35,811 nt of DNA from Microcaldota archaeon (GTDB lineage Archaea > Micrarchaeota > Micrarchaeia > Micrarchaeales > Micrarchaeaceae), in the NCBI GenBank assembly GCA_027365735.1, contig DAHXLY010000023.1, positions 1 to 35,811 of the forward strand, in the 5' to 3' direction. The position numbers were made by a program, and so were the translations under genes. Of this stretch, positions 7,521 through 15,687 are shown in pieces; position 1 is the stretch's first letter; every line of letters starts with the position of its first letter. Below the pieces are notes generated by a model. That model made no database searches, was not told the DNA's origin, and saw nothing but the letters and a program-made list of their open reading frames with translations.

Positions 7521-8195
7521 ATGGGCGCAGCCAAATGTGCAATCAAGGGCAGCGACTATATCGGCGTTTTCGGAAGCGCGACGGACAAGTACGTATTCTT
7601 CGGGTACGGAGTCAACCAAAGCATATGTGGCATGATATGCAACAACCTAAAGGTGGACCCCGTGGAGCTGTCCGTGTTCGGTACCGACATGGTTGGCCTT
7701 TTCGTAAGGGGTAACTCTAATGGCGTGCTTATCTCCAGCCTAGTGGAGGACTACGAGGTAGAGCGCCTCAAATCGATGAAGTTGGGGATCAACATCGCAG
7801 TGATAGACAGCGGACTCAATGCAGTCGGGAACAACATAATCGCAAACGACAAGCTTGCAATCATCAACCCCGAGTACTCACATGAGGCGGTCAGGCAGAT
7901 CGGCGACATCCTCGGAGTCGAGGTGATCCGGTACGACGTGGGGGGATTTAAAACAGTAGGGGCTAATAATATACTTACCAACAAAGGCCTGGTCGTGAAC
8001 AACCGCGCCTCCGATGAGCAGAAGGAGAAGTTGGACAAGACATCGGGGTTCGAATCGACCAGCACCACCGCCAACACCGGATCGCTCAGCATCGGACTGG
8101 CGACGATATCAAACAGCAAGGGCCTGATAGCCGGGGAGAGCACGACCGGCTACGAGCTCAACAGGCTCGTCGAAGGGTTGGATGTCGGGGATTGA
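7521..8195 (+). CDS. eif6: Translation initiation factor 6 (aIF6)
   Basis: A 224-residue protein of the expected length for archaeal aIF6, built from five quasi-identical beta-alpha repeats. Repeat signatures are visible: SDYIGVFGSATDKYVFFG, GTDMVGLFVRGNSNGVL, INIAVIDSGLNAVGNNII, ANDKLAIINPEYS, GANNILTNKGLVVNN and GSLSIGLATISNSKGLIAG. The factor binds the large ribosomal subunit and prevents premature joining of the subunits. It lies between L31e and LX, as in many archaea. It appears to have its own TATA-like box 26 nt upstream. No missing or odd elements are seen. Confidence 0.95.
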   Translation: MGAAKCAIKGSDYIGVFGSATDKYVFFGYGVNQSICGMICNNLKVDPVELSVFGTDMVGLFVRGNSNGVLISSLVEDYEVERLKSMKLGINIAVIDSGLNAVGNNIIANDKLAIINPEYSHEAVRQIGDILGVEVIRYDVGGFKTVGANNILTNKGLVVNNRASDEQKEKLDKTSGFESTSTTANTGSLSIGLATISNSKGLIAGESTTGYELNRLVEGLDVGD

Positions 8196-8210
8196 TACTA
8201 AAGTGATTTC

Positions 8211-8378
8211 ATGAAGTTCCATATAGAGGGAAACATAAGAGAAAGGAAGTTCAGCCTCGAGGTCGAGGCGAGGAGCGCAAAGCACGCGAGGGAGCTGGCG
8301 CTCGTAAGCCTGGGCAGCAAGGAGGGAGTTAGCGGGCTGCAGGTCCAGATAACCAAGGTCGAGGAGCAGAAGAAGTGA
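8211..8378 (+). CDS. rplX: 50S ribosomal protein LX (L18Ae/L20a)
   Basis: A 55-residue protein: MKFHIEGNIRERKFSLEVEA, then ARELALVSLGSKEGV and VQITKVEE. It is a single ferredoxin-like half similar to the archaeal LX family (the eukaryotic L18A core). It is too short to stand out as an ORF but the alternating beta pattern, the position between aIF6 and prefoldin alpha, and the length all fit. It has an ATG start 15 nt after aIF6, and the prefoldin alpha ATG follows its stop by 4 nt. Gene order aIF6-LX-pfdA-ftsY is widely conserved in archaea. Confidence 0.88.
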   Translation: MKFHIEGNIRERKFSLEVEARSAKHARELALVSLGSKEGVSGLQVQITKVEEQKK

Positions 8379-8382
8379 TGTT

Positions 8383-8835
8383 ATGGCCGACAAGAAACCT
8401 TCAGCACCAAGCACGCCCCAGCAGGATGCAGAGGCAAGGGAAGGGACTATGGAGGAGCTGAGGTACATCCAGCAGATGTACAACAACCAGTACATGAGCC
8501 TTGCTAACGAGGTCAACGCAAGGTTGGAGCTGTTGAAGGACTGCGAGACGGCGCAGAAGACGCTTGAGAATGTCAGTGAGATCAAGGACAAGAACACTAT
8601 GCAGCCGATCGGGCACGGGGTGTTCGCGAGCGGCAAGATAACCAATGACAAGACCTTTGTCGTTGCCGTCGGAGCGGGATTCTTCGTAGAGAAGGACATA
8701 AACGGCGCAAAGGCGTTCATTGCAAAAGAGATGGAAGAAGAGCAGCAGCACCTCAACCGTCTGGGCAGGACGAAGAGGGAGCTCGAGGCTGCATTGATGG
8801 AGATTTCGTACAAGATAAACGAGCTCTCCCACTGA
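8383..8835 (+). CDS. pfdA: Prefoldin subunit alpha
   Basis: A 150-residue protein. A variable N-terminal stretch is followed by a long helix (about 22-60, EELRYIQQMYNNQYMSL), a central beta hairpin region (MQPIGHGVFASGKITN and TFVVAVGAGFFVEKD, with the typical G-G-F/Y pattern), and a second long helix to the C-terminus. This coiled-coil/hairpin/coiled-coil layout is diagnostic of the alpha subunit, two copies of which join four beta subunits in the archaeal chaperone that hands unfolded proteins to the thermosome. It sits between LX and ftsY in the conserved order. The beta subunit is not in this window. Confidence 0.92.
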   Translation: MADKKPSAPSTPQQDAEAREGTMEELRYIQQMYNNQYMSLANEVNARLELLKDCETAQKTLENVSEIKDKNTMQPIGHGVFASGKITNDKTFVVAVGAGFFVEKDINGAKAFIAKEMEEEQQHLNRLGRTKRELEAALMEISYKINELSH

Positions 8836-8846
8836 TTGTGGTATGA

Positions 8847-10106
8847 ATGTTCGAGGGTTTAAGGAAGAAGCTTTCCGAGGCCGTAAAGGGATTCATAAAG
8901 CACGAGGAAAAGGCGGTCGCCGAGGAGAAAAAGGAGGAGCAGTGGGAACAGAAGCAGGAGGAAAAGGCCCCGCCAGAACCTGAACCGGCAAAAGAGGAGA
9001 AAAAGGAGGAAAAGAAGGAGGAAAAACCGCCCGAGCCTAAGGCCGAAAAGAAATTAGAGGCAAAGGAGGAGAAAAGGCACGAAGAGCTGAGGCCGGAACC
9101 GAAGAAGGAAGAGAAAAAGGAGGAGAAAAAGCCCGAAGAAAGAAAGCAGGGGCCAAAAAGAGAAGAGCACAAAGAGAAAAGGGAGGAAAAACCGGAGCCG
9201 CTAATAAAATTATCCCTTACAACGAAGATCAAGAGCGTTTTCATCCCCACCGTCAAGCTGAACGAGGTGGAGGTGAGCAACTTCCTTGAGAACATCCGTG
9301 TTTCCATGCTGGAGTCTGATGTGTCGTTCGACACCACCGATGCATTCACCGAAAGCCTTAGGGAGCGACTGACCACAGCAAAGGTAAACGCCCGCAACCT
9401 CCAGCCGGAACTGGTAAAGATGGTAAGGGATTCGCTGTTTGAGATACTTTCAAAGAGCGGTGCGGGGGTAAACATCTACAACCTTGCAAAGGAAAGGGCC
9501 GGAAAAGAGCCGTTGAAGATACTATTCCTCGGTCCGAACGGCACGGGCAAGACCACGACCATGGCAAAGATTGCCCACCGCCTGAAGAAGGAGGGAATCA
9601 CGAGCGTCCTTTCGGCGAGCGACACCTTCAGGGCAGCTGCGATAGAACAGACTGAACATCATGCGAACAAGGTCGGAGTGCCTGTGATCAAAAGCGCTTA
9701 CGGAGCCGATCCTGCAAGCATAGCATTCGACGCAATTGCATACGCAAAGGCTCATAACATAAACGTAGTGTTGATTGATAGCGCCGGAAGGCAGGAGACA
9801 AACAAAAACCTCATCAAAGAGATGGAGAAGATGGTTCGAGTTGCAAAGCCTGACATTATACTTTTTGTTGGAGAGAGCACCGCGGGCAACCGCCTGTCGG
9901 AGCAGATAAAGGAGTTCAACAAGGCGATGAAGATTGATGGGATCGTCCTGACGAAGCTGGATTGCGACGCAAAGGGTGGGAATGCAATATCCATCGCCCA
10001 CACCACAGGCATACCAATACTGTTCATTGGCACGGGAGAGTCATACGATGCATTGATTCCATACACTCCGGAGTTCATAGTCAACGCAATCGTCCCTAAT
10101 AACTGA
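8847..10106 (+). CDS. ftsY: Signal recognition particle receptor FtsY
   Basis: A 419-residue SRP GTPase. Residues about 15-120 form a highly charged Glu/Lys-rich tail after a short amphipathic N-terminus (MFEGLRKKLSEAVKGF) that could bind the membrane. The NG domain follows, with the P-loop GPNGTGKTTT at 229-238, DTFRAAAIEQ from 259, a G3 motif DSAGR at 311-315 where DTAGR is usual, and TKLDCDAKGGNAIS. FtsY docks ribosome-SRP complexes at the membrane. It closes the translation cluster, 11 nt after prefoldin alpha. The ATG at 8847 gives the family-like start MFEGL; another ATG at 8843 is out of frame. The Lys/Glu tail is longer than in many archaeal homologues but such tails vary. Confidence 0.96.
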   Translation: MFEGLRKKLSEAVKGFIKHEEKAVAEEKKEEQWEQKQEEKAPPEPEPAKEEKKEEKKEEKPPEPKAEKKLEAKEEKRHEELRPEPKKEEKKEEKKPEERKQGPKREEHKEKREEKPEPLIKLSLTTKIKSVFIPTVKLNEVEVSNFLENIRVSMLESDVSFDTTDAFTESLRERLTTAKVNARNLQPELVKMVRDSLFEILSKSGAGVNIYNLAKERAGKEPLKILFLGPNGTGKTTTMAKIAHRLKKEGITSVLSASDTFRAAAIEQTEHHANKVGVPVIKSAYGADPASIAFDAIAYAKAHNINVVLIDSAGRQETNKNLIKEMEKMVRVAKPDIILFVGESTAGNRLSEQIKEFNKAMKIDGIVLTKLDCDAKGGNAISIAHTTGIPILFIGTGESYDALIPYTPEFIVNAIVPNN

Positions 10107-10143
10107 TTTTTATTCCTTTCCAACCATACATAAACCGACATTT

Positions 10144-11469
10144 ATGGCGCTCAGTGACAAGCTTATCAGGCTAGAGGACCAGATTCTCGAGAGGTTGGTT
10201 GGCAAATTCGTGGAAGTTACCGACATGGAGAAGAGGAAGACCCTTGTCTATCAGACGGCCAGGGGGCTTAGCCCGAACACGACCAACGAAGAGATAGAGC
10301 AGATACTGCAGGATGTATACGACATGGGCCCGATAGCTCCATTCGTACTGGACTCATCAAAGGTCGAGGACATAATGGTCAATAACACAGAAAATGTCTT
10401 CATCTACGAATCCGGCGTGGGTTACAGGAAGCTGCCAGACAAGTTTTCCGACAGGGACGAGCTTGATCGGTTCGTTAACAAACTGAAGTTATGGGCGACC
10501 AATCAGGCAGCGAAGGGCAATATCATGGATGTCCACATGGAATCGGGCAGCAGGGCGAACATAATCACATCCCCGCTTGGGTATGATGTCACAATCCGAA
10601 ATTTCAGGACAAAGCCAATCAGCATGATCGACCTGATAAACCTCAGGACTCTGGATTACAAAATCGCCGCCAGACTCTGGTTGTACACCGATGGCTTCAG
10701 GGTAAGGCCTGCAAACCTGCTAATCGGCGGGGTTCCAGCGGCGGGGAAGACCACACTTCTAAATGCAATGTTTTCATTCTTCAGGCCCGACCAAAGAATA
10801 GTAACGATAGAAGAAACCTACGAACTCAATTCACAATATCACGAAAATACTGTCAGGCTGGAGACCAGCGAGGACCTTACAATGGAGGATCTTGTAAAGA
10901 ACGCCCTCAGGATGAGACCTGATATGCTAATAGTCGGAGAAGTCAGGGGAGCTGAGGCCAACGATATGATATCGGCGATGAATGTCGGAAAGATATCGAT
11001 GGCGACGATCCACGCATCATCGACAAGGGACATAATCAACAGACTCGAGCATGCGCCAATGGACGTGCCGAAGGATATCATCCCTGTGATAGATGCGTTG
11101 ATGATTTCGTCCGTCGTCTTTGAGAACGGAGTGCCACACAGGAAGATTATCCAGATATCGGAAATATCCGGGATAGAAACGCAGGTTCTGCTATCGGATA
11201 TTTACAAGTTCGACTACAAGACTCACCAAGCGGCACCAATCCTGCCGAGCGTCCAGTACCGAGACCTGCTTTCAAGGCTATTGGGAATCACCCCGCCTGA
11301 CCTGCTCGCAGAGGAGGCGGTCAGGGCGAAGGTGCTCGAGCAGCTCAACAAGCTCGGCAAGCGCGATATGGCGAGCATCAGCTCTGCAGTCCAGGAGTAT
11401 TATGCGGATCCAGATGCGCTCCTGAAGAAGATTGGTTTGCCACAGCTGTCTGCAGTGATAAGAGTATGA
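10144..11469 (+). CDS. Type II/IV secretion (pilus/archaellum-type) ATPase
   Basis: A 441-residue VirB11/GspE-superfamily ATPase of the archaeal TadA/CpaF-like class. It has an N-terminal helical domain (about 1-70), a PAS-like domain (VEDIMVNNTENVFIYESG), then the RecA core with Walker A GGVPAAGKTT at 195-204, an Asp box with Glu (IVTIEETYEL), a Walker B region (DMLIVGEVRG from 260), and a His box (ATIHASS near 290). Such ATPases power assembly or retraction of type IV pili or archaella. No TadC-like membrane partner, prepilin peptidase or pilin lies next to it; the nearest pilin-type signal is in the gene at 18773. It follows ftsY by 37 nt with a possible TATA-like TTTTTATTC around 10107 and converges on top6A. 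Confidence 0.92.
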   Translation: MALSDKLIRLEDQILERLVGKFVEVTDMEKRKTLVYQTARGLSPNTTNEEIEQILQDVYDMGPIAPFVLDSSKVEDIMVNNTENVFIYESGVGYRKLPDKFSDRDELDRFVNKLKLWATNQAAKGNIMDVHMESGSRANIITSPLGYDVTIRNFRTKPISMIDLINLRTLDYKIAARLWLYTDGFRVRPANLLIGGVPAAGKTTLLNAMFSFFRPDQRIVTIEETYELNSQYHENTVRLETSEDLTMEDLVKNALRMRPDMLIVGEVRGAEANDMISAMNVGKISMATIHASSTRDIINRLEHAPMDVPKDIIPVIDALMISSVVFENGVPHRKIIQISEISGIETQVLLSDIYKFDYKTHQAAPILPSVQYRDLLSRLLGITPPDLLAEEAVRAKVLEQLNKLGKRDMASISSAVQEYYADPDALLKKIGLPQLSAVIRV

Positions 11470-11478
11470 AGAGTATGA

Positions 11479-12600
11479 TTAGGGCAGCCAGTTCTTCTCC
11501 TTTATCTTCTCACGGATGTAGTCTCCGACGAAGGTGAGCCTCGGCCCCTGGAGGGTGTCTTGCTCAAGCTTCTGCTTAAGCTTTAGTACCTGCTTCAGCT
11601 CGCCGACCCACTCCTTATGTCGGTTTATCCATGGATAGTCCAGCATTTCTTGCGCCCTCTTCAGGTCCACCTCGTTGGCCTTGAGGGTCATCTTCTTCAG
11701 GAACTCGTATTTCTCAAGATCCGCCATTGTTATCCCTAGGAACTTCGCCTCCGGTGTGGCAATGTCTCCCCCTATATAAGCGAGGTTTATGCTTCCGGTC
11801 TTTATGGTCCAGTAGATGTACCAGCCCCACGCATCCCCGTCGTTGAACACATATACTGGCAGCCCCATATCCGCGAACTTCCTGATTATCCTTCTTGTTC
11901 CCCTTGTGGCCTGGCCCTGCGGTGAAAGGAGTATGCAGTTCTCCTTCTTCCAGAACCCGTCCTCATTAAGCCTCTGCCAGATAGCGTCCTTCTCCACCAC
12001 CAGTACGTACTTCGCTTTGACGTCCACGAACTTTATGTCATTATCCACATCGCTAGGTATCGCCCACCCCGACCTACCCATCTTGCTGGTGTCTATCTCT
12101 ATCCTTTCATTGCCGAAGGTGTCCATCACCTTCATGTTGCCCGCAAGCACGCCCCTTCTCGTGGCGTTGAGGTTGAGGTCCTCCCTCCTCACTCCGAGCG
12201 AGGCTTCAATGTCCTCGATCAGCGGATTGGATTCTGACTGCTCGTTGAATATATTCTCGTCTATGTCTTCTCCCAGCGCGTACTTCAGCTGGTAAAACAA
12301 CCCCCTGATGGACGTGTGAAGGTTTTCCTTTATGAACTTGTGGCACTTTGTTGCTATCGCCACGGTCTGCATGAACCTCTTTGTCTGGGCGATGTTAAGG
12401 AACGCTCTTTCCTCCATGTTCCTTCCGACGGTGAGGAAGCCTTTCTTCTCGTCAAAAATGATGTTGGATCTGGTCCTCGCCACAGTCTTGAACTTCGGCG
12501 GCTTCTGGGCCTTCACGTCACGCGCGATCTCCACGCCAAACTCCTCTATGAGCTTTTCCGGTTTAGAGTCGTTCTTCTCCTTCTTGTCGTCCTTTGCCAT
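11479..12600 (-). CDS. top6A: DNA topoisomerase VI subunit A
   Basis: A 373-residue Spo11-like type IIB topoisomerase subunit. The catalytic tyrosine is Tyr103 in SIRGLFYQLKY within the winged-helix domain. The Toprim domain shows Glu203 in VVEKDAIWQRL and the acidic pair Asp254/Asp256 in VFNDGDAWGWYI, where Pro usually follows DGD. The A subunit makes double-strand breaks through Tyr and needs the ATPase subunit B, which is not in this window although the two genes are often adjacent. It converges with the pilus ATPase gene, 9 nt between their stops, and follows lonB on the same strand by 20 nt. Confidence 0.94.
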   Translation of the reverse strand: MAKDDKKEKNDSKPEKLIEEFGVEIARDVKAQKPPKFKTVARTRSNIIFDEKKGFLTVGRNMEERAFLNIAQTKRFMQTVAIATKCHKFIKENLHTSIRGLFYQLKYALGEDIDENIFNEQSESNPLIEDIEASLGVRREDLNLNATRRGVLAGNMKVMDTFGNERIEIDTSKMGRSGWAIPSDVDNDIKFVDVKAKYVLVVEKDAIWQRLNEDGFWKKENCILLSPQGQATRGTRRIIRKFADMGLPVYVFNDGDAWGWYIYWTIKTGSINLAYIGGDIATPEAKFLGITMADLEKYEFLKKMTLKANEVDLKRAQEMLDYPWINRHKEWVGELKQVLKLKQKLEQDTLQGPRLTFVGDYIREKIKEKNWLP

Positions 12601-12620
12601 TCTTTCACTTTCTGGTCGCC

Positions 12621-14663
12621 TTATCCTGCCACGCCGTGTTGGAATTTGTTCAGTTCCTTTATTATTTGTTCCCTTCTTGCGCTCGGTTTGAGGGAATACT
12701 GTATTACCTCAGCAAGGTTCTTCACAGCCACTATCTTGACCTTCTTCATCAGGTCCTTGTTAAGATAAACGTCATCCAGGTTCCGGGACGGGACTATCAC
12801 AGTCTTTATTCCCTCTGCTATCGCCGCCTCTACCTTGCTGGTCGCACCGCCTATCGGCAGAACCTCGCCTCTGACTGTCAGGGAACCGGTCATCGCCACG
12901 GATTGGTCGACAGGTATGCTTTCCATCGCCGATATTATGCTGACCGCCACCGACACGCTTGCACTGTCCCCTTCCACTCCCTCCGGAGTGCCGACGAACT
13001 GCACGTGCATGTCATAATCGGCCACGTCCTTGCCAAGGTGCTTCTTGATTATGGCACTGACATTCTTCACCGCTTCCGATGCGATCTTCCCGAGTCTTCC
13101 TGTAGGAATGAACTTCCCTTCGGCACGGGATCCTGCCGGGGTTACCTCTGCGACTATTGGCAGCACAACTCCCGATGTGAGCGTGCCGGCCATCCCGCCC
13201 ACGACCGCAAGGCCATTTACCTTTCCGATCGCGAATCCTCGCGTGCTGAACAGCTTGTAGTCCTTCTTGTACTCGACAGCTTTCTCTATCACCTGTGCCT
13301 CTATCGGGTTCGCGAGCCTCCTCGCGCCAATCACGTCCTCCTTTGTGACGAGGTGGTGACCCTTTTCTACTGCTATGTCGCCAGCTGCCCTAACGAGACC
13401 GCCAAGGTCCCTAAGTATAAGTGTAAGCTTGCCCTTCCTGCCGCTCCTTCTCCTTGATTCTTCGACTATCTCCTCAATCGCATCCCTGTCAAACGCGGGA
13501 ATCTTCCCGTCCTTCTTTATTTCCTGTGCGACAAAGCGTATGATCTTCTCCCTGTTCATTTCGTTGTCAGATATTTCAGAGTCCATGTAGACCTCGTAGC
13601 CGTATCCTCTTATCCTGGACCTCAGTGCGGGATGCATGTTTTGTATGTCCTGAAGGTTGCCCGCCGCCACAAGGACGAAGTCGCATGGCACGGGTTCCGT
13701 TTTTACCAACGCACCCGACGACATCTCGCTCTGTCCGGTGATTGAGAATTTCTTTTCCTGCATTGCCGTAAGGAGGTCCTGCTGCGCCTTCGGGTCAAGC
13801 CTGGATATCTCGTCAATGAAAAGTACTCCCTTGTTCGCCTTGTGGATCGCCCCGCTTTCAACTCTCAGGTGGGCTGGAGTCCCAAGGCCGCCCGTCTGCA
13901 ACGGATCGTGCCGGCAGTCGCCGAAGAGCGCCCCCGCCTTTGTTCCTGTCGCATCTATGAATGGAGCATGTGTCTGGCCGGTGTTGTCTACTATCAGCTT
14001 AGGTTCCGAAGAGTCCATCAGGCCTGGCATCATCCCCACCCTCCTTGTGAGTCCCGAAGTGAAGAGCGCCACGGATCCGAATACCATTATGCCAAGTATA
14101 AGCGCAGCGATGAGCAGTATCTGGTATCCCGACACGAGACCGCTGAACGATAATGCAATGAGGCCTATCACCAATATCGCGACAAGAGGGGTCACGATCG
14201 ATGTGCCCTTGTTGATTGCCATACGGTTCTTCATTCTTTCCTTCTGGAGCATCATCCTCCCAGCCCCGTCCCCTAGTTTTCCATCCACCGGCGGGTTTGG
14301 GTAGGTCTTCATCGACTTGACCATCGGAGCGTTCTCATCGTTCGGGTTCCTGTATACCAGGATGTCCTCAAGCTCCGTACCTGGAAGGAGTTCCGCCATC
14401 GCTTGAGCCAGCATCGTCTTGCCCGTTCCGGGAGCGCCGATCAGCAGCACATGCCTTCTCTGCTTCGCCGCCTTTCTGATTATGTCAACCGCATTCTTCT
14501 GCCCGACGACCTGCTCGATAAGCGGTCCAGGTATCTGGATGTCGTCGGTCGACTTGAGGCGCTTCATTTGCGCGGTCATGCCATGCAGATGGGCTTCTAT
14601 CTTTTCTGCCGCTGTGGCCCTCGCCTTCGCTGCCTTGGCTGGTTTAGCCCTTCGTTTAGCCAT
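12621..14663 (-). CDS. lonB: Archaeal Lon-B membrane-anchored ATP-dependent protease
   Basis: A 680-residue protein with AAA+ and Lon protease domains. Walker A GAPGTGKT is at 76-83 and Walker B GVLFIDE at 279-285. Two transmembrane helices (about 155-174 and 180-201) are inserted within the AAA domain, which is diagnostic of archaeal Lon-B. The protease domain has the Ser567-Lys610 catalytic dyad in GDSASV and [10 protein letters not shown]. The protease degrades unfolded or regulatory proteins at the inner face of the membrane. The N-terminus is Lys/Ala-rich. It starts at ATG 14663 with a TATA-like box about 25 nt upstream and is divergent from the small membrane protein at 14765. top6A follows it with 20 nt between them. 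Confidence 0.96.
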   Translation of the reverse strand: MAKRRAKPAKAAKARATAAEKIEAHLHGMTAQMKRLKSTDDIQIPGPLIEQVVGQKNAVDIIRKAAKQRRHVLLIGAPGTGKTMLAQAMAELLPGTELEDILVYRNPNDENAPMVKSMKTYPNPPVDGKLGDGAGRMMLQKERMKNRMAINKGTSIVTPLVAILVIGLIALSFSGLVSGYQILLIAALILGIMVFGSVALFTSGLTRRVGMMPGLMDSSEPKLIVDNTGQTHAPFIDATGTKAGALFGDCRHDPLQTGGLGTPAHLRVESGAIHKANKGVLFIDEISRLDPKAQQDLLTAMQEKKFSITGQSEMSSGALVKTEPVPCDFVLVAAGNLQDIQNMHPALRSRIRGYGYEVYMDSEISDNEMNREKIIRFVAQEIKKDGKIPAFDRDAIEEIVEESRRRSGRKGKLTLILRDLGGLVRAAGDIAVEKGHHLVTKEDVIGARRLANPIEAQVIEKAVEYKKDYKLFSTRGFAIGKVNGLAVVGGMAGTLTSGVVLPIVAEVTPAGSRAEGKFIPTGRLGKIASEAVKNVSAIIKKHLGKDVADYDMHVQFVGTPEGVEGDSASVSVAVSIISAMESIPVDQSVAMTGSLTVRGEVLPIGGATSKVEAAIAEGIKTVIVPSRNLDDVYLNKDLMKKVKIVAVKNLAEVIQYSLKPSARREQIIKELNKFQHGVAG

Positions 14664-14683
14664 ATGAACCGCGTATAGAATGC

Positions 14684-14693
14684 GATATAAATC
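14684..14693 (-). promoter_or_regulatory. TATA-like box for lonB
   Basis: On the minus strand this reads GATTTATATC, centred about 25 nt upstream of the lonB ATG at 14663. A second A/T run (TTTATAATG) lies a few bases further upstream. Confidence 0.5.
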
Positions 14694-14733
14694 ATTATAA
14701 AGGTTATCTGGTCGTTGCGGTTTTTCGGCTAAA

Positions 14734-14744
14734 GGTATTTAAGG
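14734..14744 (+). promoter_or_regulatory. TATA-like box for the small membrane protein gene
   Basis: GGTATTTAAGG is centred about 27 nt upstream of the ATG at 14765, which supports that start over the in-frame ATG at 14780. Confidence 0.5.
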
Positions 14745-14764
14745 CGTCATGCGCAAATGTCTCC

Positions 14765-15088
14765 ATGCGAACGCCGAAAATGGGTCTACTGCTCAAGATG
14801 CTAGGCGTGATAGTGGCTATAATGATAGTCATTATCGCAGCCTCCCTAATACTAAAGACCAACCTTATCGGAATTTCAGCGATAATCCCGATAGGGCTTA
14901 TAGCCTTCATTATCTGGAAGTTTGGCAAGAAGGGCACCGTAACTCTACTGATCTTCTTTGGCCTGTTTGCTTTACTAGTTGAGGTTATACAATTGTCATT
15001 CTCCATTGCCATTACGGTGGTCGGGGCGCTCCTAATTGCGATCGGCATACTCCTGATGAAAAAATGGGGCTTAAAAAGCCTGAAGTGA
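14765..15088 (+). CDS. Small four-helix membrane protein, function unknown
   Basis: A 107-residue hydrophobic protein that I do not recognise. Four predicted transmembrane segments cover about residues 10-28, 34-51, 57-74 and 77-97, with short charged loops (KFGKKG) and a basic C-terminus (KKWGLKSLK). It has no Cys/His clusters and no obvious transport motif. The start at 14765 fits the upstream TATA-like box; ATG 14780 would drop five residues. It is divergent from lonB and lies upstream of L29, which has its own TATA-like box. The Ile-rich composition and repeat-like helices are typical of small uncharacterised archaeal membrane proteins. Confidence 0.72.
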   Translation: MRTPKMGLLLKMLGVIVAIMIVIIAASLILKTNLIGISAIIPIGLIAFIIWKFGKKGTVTLLIFFGLFALLVEVIQLSFSIAITVVGALLIAIGILLMKKWGLKSLK

Positions 15089-15105
15089 CCGATTCCACAG
15101 ATAGC

Positions 15106-15115
15106 TTTTTATATC
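15106..15115 (+). promoter_or_regulatory. TATA-like box for the L29-SUI1 pair
   Basis: TTTTTATATC lies about 48 nt before the inferred L29 start. A transcript starting near 15136 would contain the Shine-Dalgarno-like AAGGTG at 15146-15151. Confidence 0.5.
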
Positions 15116-15145
15116 TAAATCCACACTAAGTAATCACTTCTTAGT

Positions 15146-15151
15146 AAGGTG
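15146..15151 (+). promoter_or_regulatory. Shine-Dalgarno-like site deciding the L29 start
   Basis: AAGGTG lies 6 nt before the ATA codon at 15158, ideal spacing for that codon. It is only 2 nt from the out-of-frame TTG at 15154 and 30 nt from the first in-frame TTG at 15182. Confidence 0.45.
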
Positions 15152-15157
15152 TTTTGA

Positions 15158-15355
15158 ATAAAGAAAAGAGACATAAGGGCATTGCCTGATTCTGCTCTGA
15201 AAACGCGACTGGGCGAACTCCAGCTTGAGCTTGGCATCGAGAGGAGGAAGGTCGCCGCGACCGGGGTGGCGAGCAAGGTCACCAAGGCAAAGAACATAAA
15301 GAAGACCATCGCGAGGATACTTACGATCCTGAACGAGAGGGGTGTCAAACTCTAA
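15158..15355 (+). CDS. rpl29: 50S ribosomal protein L29, apparently starting at ATA
   Basis: This frame encodes 65 residues with the L29 pattern: KKRDIRALPDSALKTRL, then GELQLELGIER, then KAKNIKKTIARILTILNE, two antiparallel helices on the large subunit near the exit tunnel. An in-frame TGA lies at 15155-15157, directly before the ATA at 15158, and no ATG, GTG or TTG occurs in frame before TTG 15182, which would remove the conserved N-terminal KKRDIRA segment. A Shine-Dalgarno-like AAGGTG 6 nt before the ATA supports initiation there. Removing one A near 15157 would join TTG 15154 in frame (L/M-I-K-K-R-D), so an assembly error is the main alternative. The stop overlaps the SUI1 ATG (TAATG), the usual archaeal L29-SUI1 pairing. 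Confidence 0.82.
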   Translation: MKKRDIRALPDSALKTRLGELQLELGIERRKVAATGVASKVTKAKNIKKTIARILTILNERGVKL

Positions 15356-15660
15356 TGGCCGATACTTGCCCGAGATGTGGCCTTCCGCTGGAACTCTGCG
15401 TATGCAAGGTACTGGACCGCGAGACCGAGTCGAAGATCAAGGTCTTCCAGAAGAAGGCGAAGTTCGATAAGTACATGACCGTCATTGAGGGGGTGAGCCA
15501 GGATGAGATCGAGCGCACCGCAAAGGAATTGAAGCGCGCTCTCGCATGCGGCGGTACCGTAAGAGACGGGACAATCGAACTCCAAGGCGAACACAAGGGC
15601 GACGTCAAGAAGGTGCTCGCCAAGCTCGGCTTCAAGGAGTCGAACGTGGACATCGCTTAA
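15355..15660 (+). CDS. sui1: SUI1-family translation initiation factor aIF1
   Basis: A 101-residue eIF1/SUI1 protein. The N-terminus has a likely zinc site, Cys5-x2-Cys8 and Cys15-x-Cys17. The SUI1 fold follows: KYMTVIEGVSQDEIERTAKELKRALACGGTVRDGTIELQGEH and VKKVLAKLGF, with the conserved LACGGTV and IELQG stretches. The factor acts at start-codon selection on the 30S subunit. Its ATG overlaps the L29 stop. In many archaea this pair is inside the S10 ribosomal cluster, but here no other ribosomal gene of that cluster is adjacent. Confidence 0.93.
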   Translation: MADTCPRCGLPLELCVCKVLDRETESKIKVFQKKAKFDKYMTVIEGVSQDEIERTAKELKRALACGGTVRDGTIELQGEHKGDVKKVLAKLGFKESNVDIA

Positions 15661-15666
15661 ATAACT
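15656..15666 (+). promoter_or_regulatory. TATA-like box for kae1-bud32
   Basis: CTTAAATAACT overlaps the end of the SUI1 gene and is centred 27 nt upstream of the Kae1 ATG at 15688, consistent with a leaderless transcript. Confidence 0.5.
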
Positions 15667-15687
15667 GCTCGGTCTATTTGTGATTAT

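Noticed and set aside
8900-9200. Purine-rich stretch resembling a DNA satellite
   Set aside because: It is the in-frame coding region of the Lys/Glu-rich FtsY tail with no fixed repeat unit.
8753-9475. Ser/Phe-rich open frame opposite ftsY
   Set aside because: It is the complement of the Lys/Glu-rich FtsY tail; low-complexity coding DNA yields such antisense frames.
12594-13457. Long plus-strand open frame of 287 codons opposite lonB
   Set aside because: It is antisense to the lonB protease domain, which has intact catalytic motifs; the translated product has no recognisable domain.
15155-15157. In-frame TGA before L29 as a recoded selenocysteine or read-through codon
   Set aside because: No conserved L29 residues lie upstream of it and no recoding element is visible; a start at ATA 15158 is simpler.
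15115-15348. Minus-strand open frame of 77 codons across L29
   Set aside because: The plus-strand frame matches L29 and overlaps the SUI1 start in the usual way; the antisense product has no family features.
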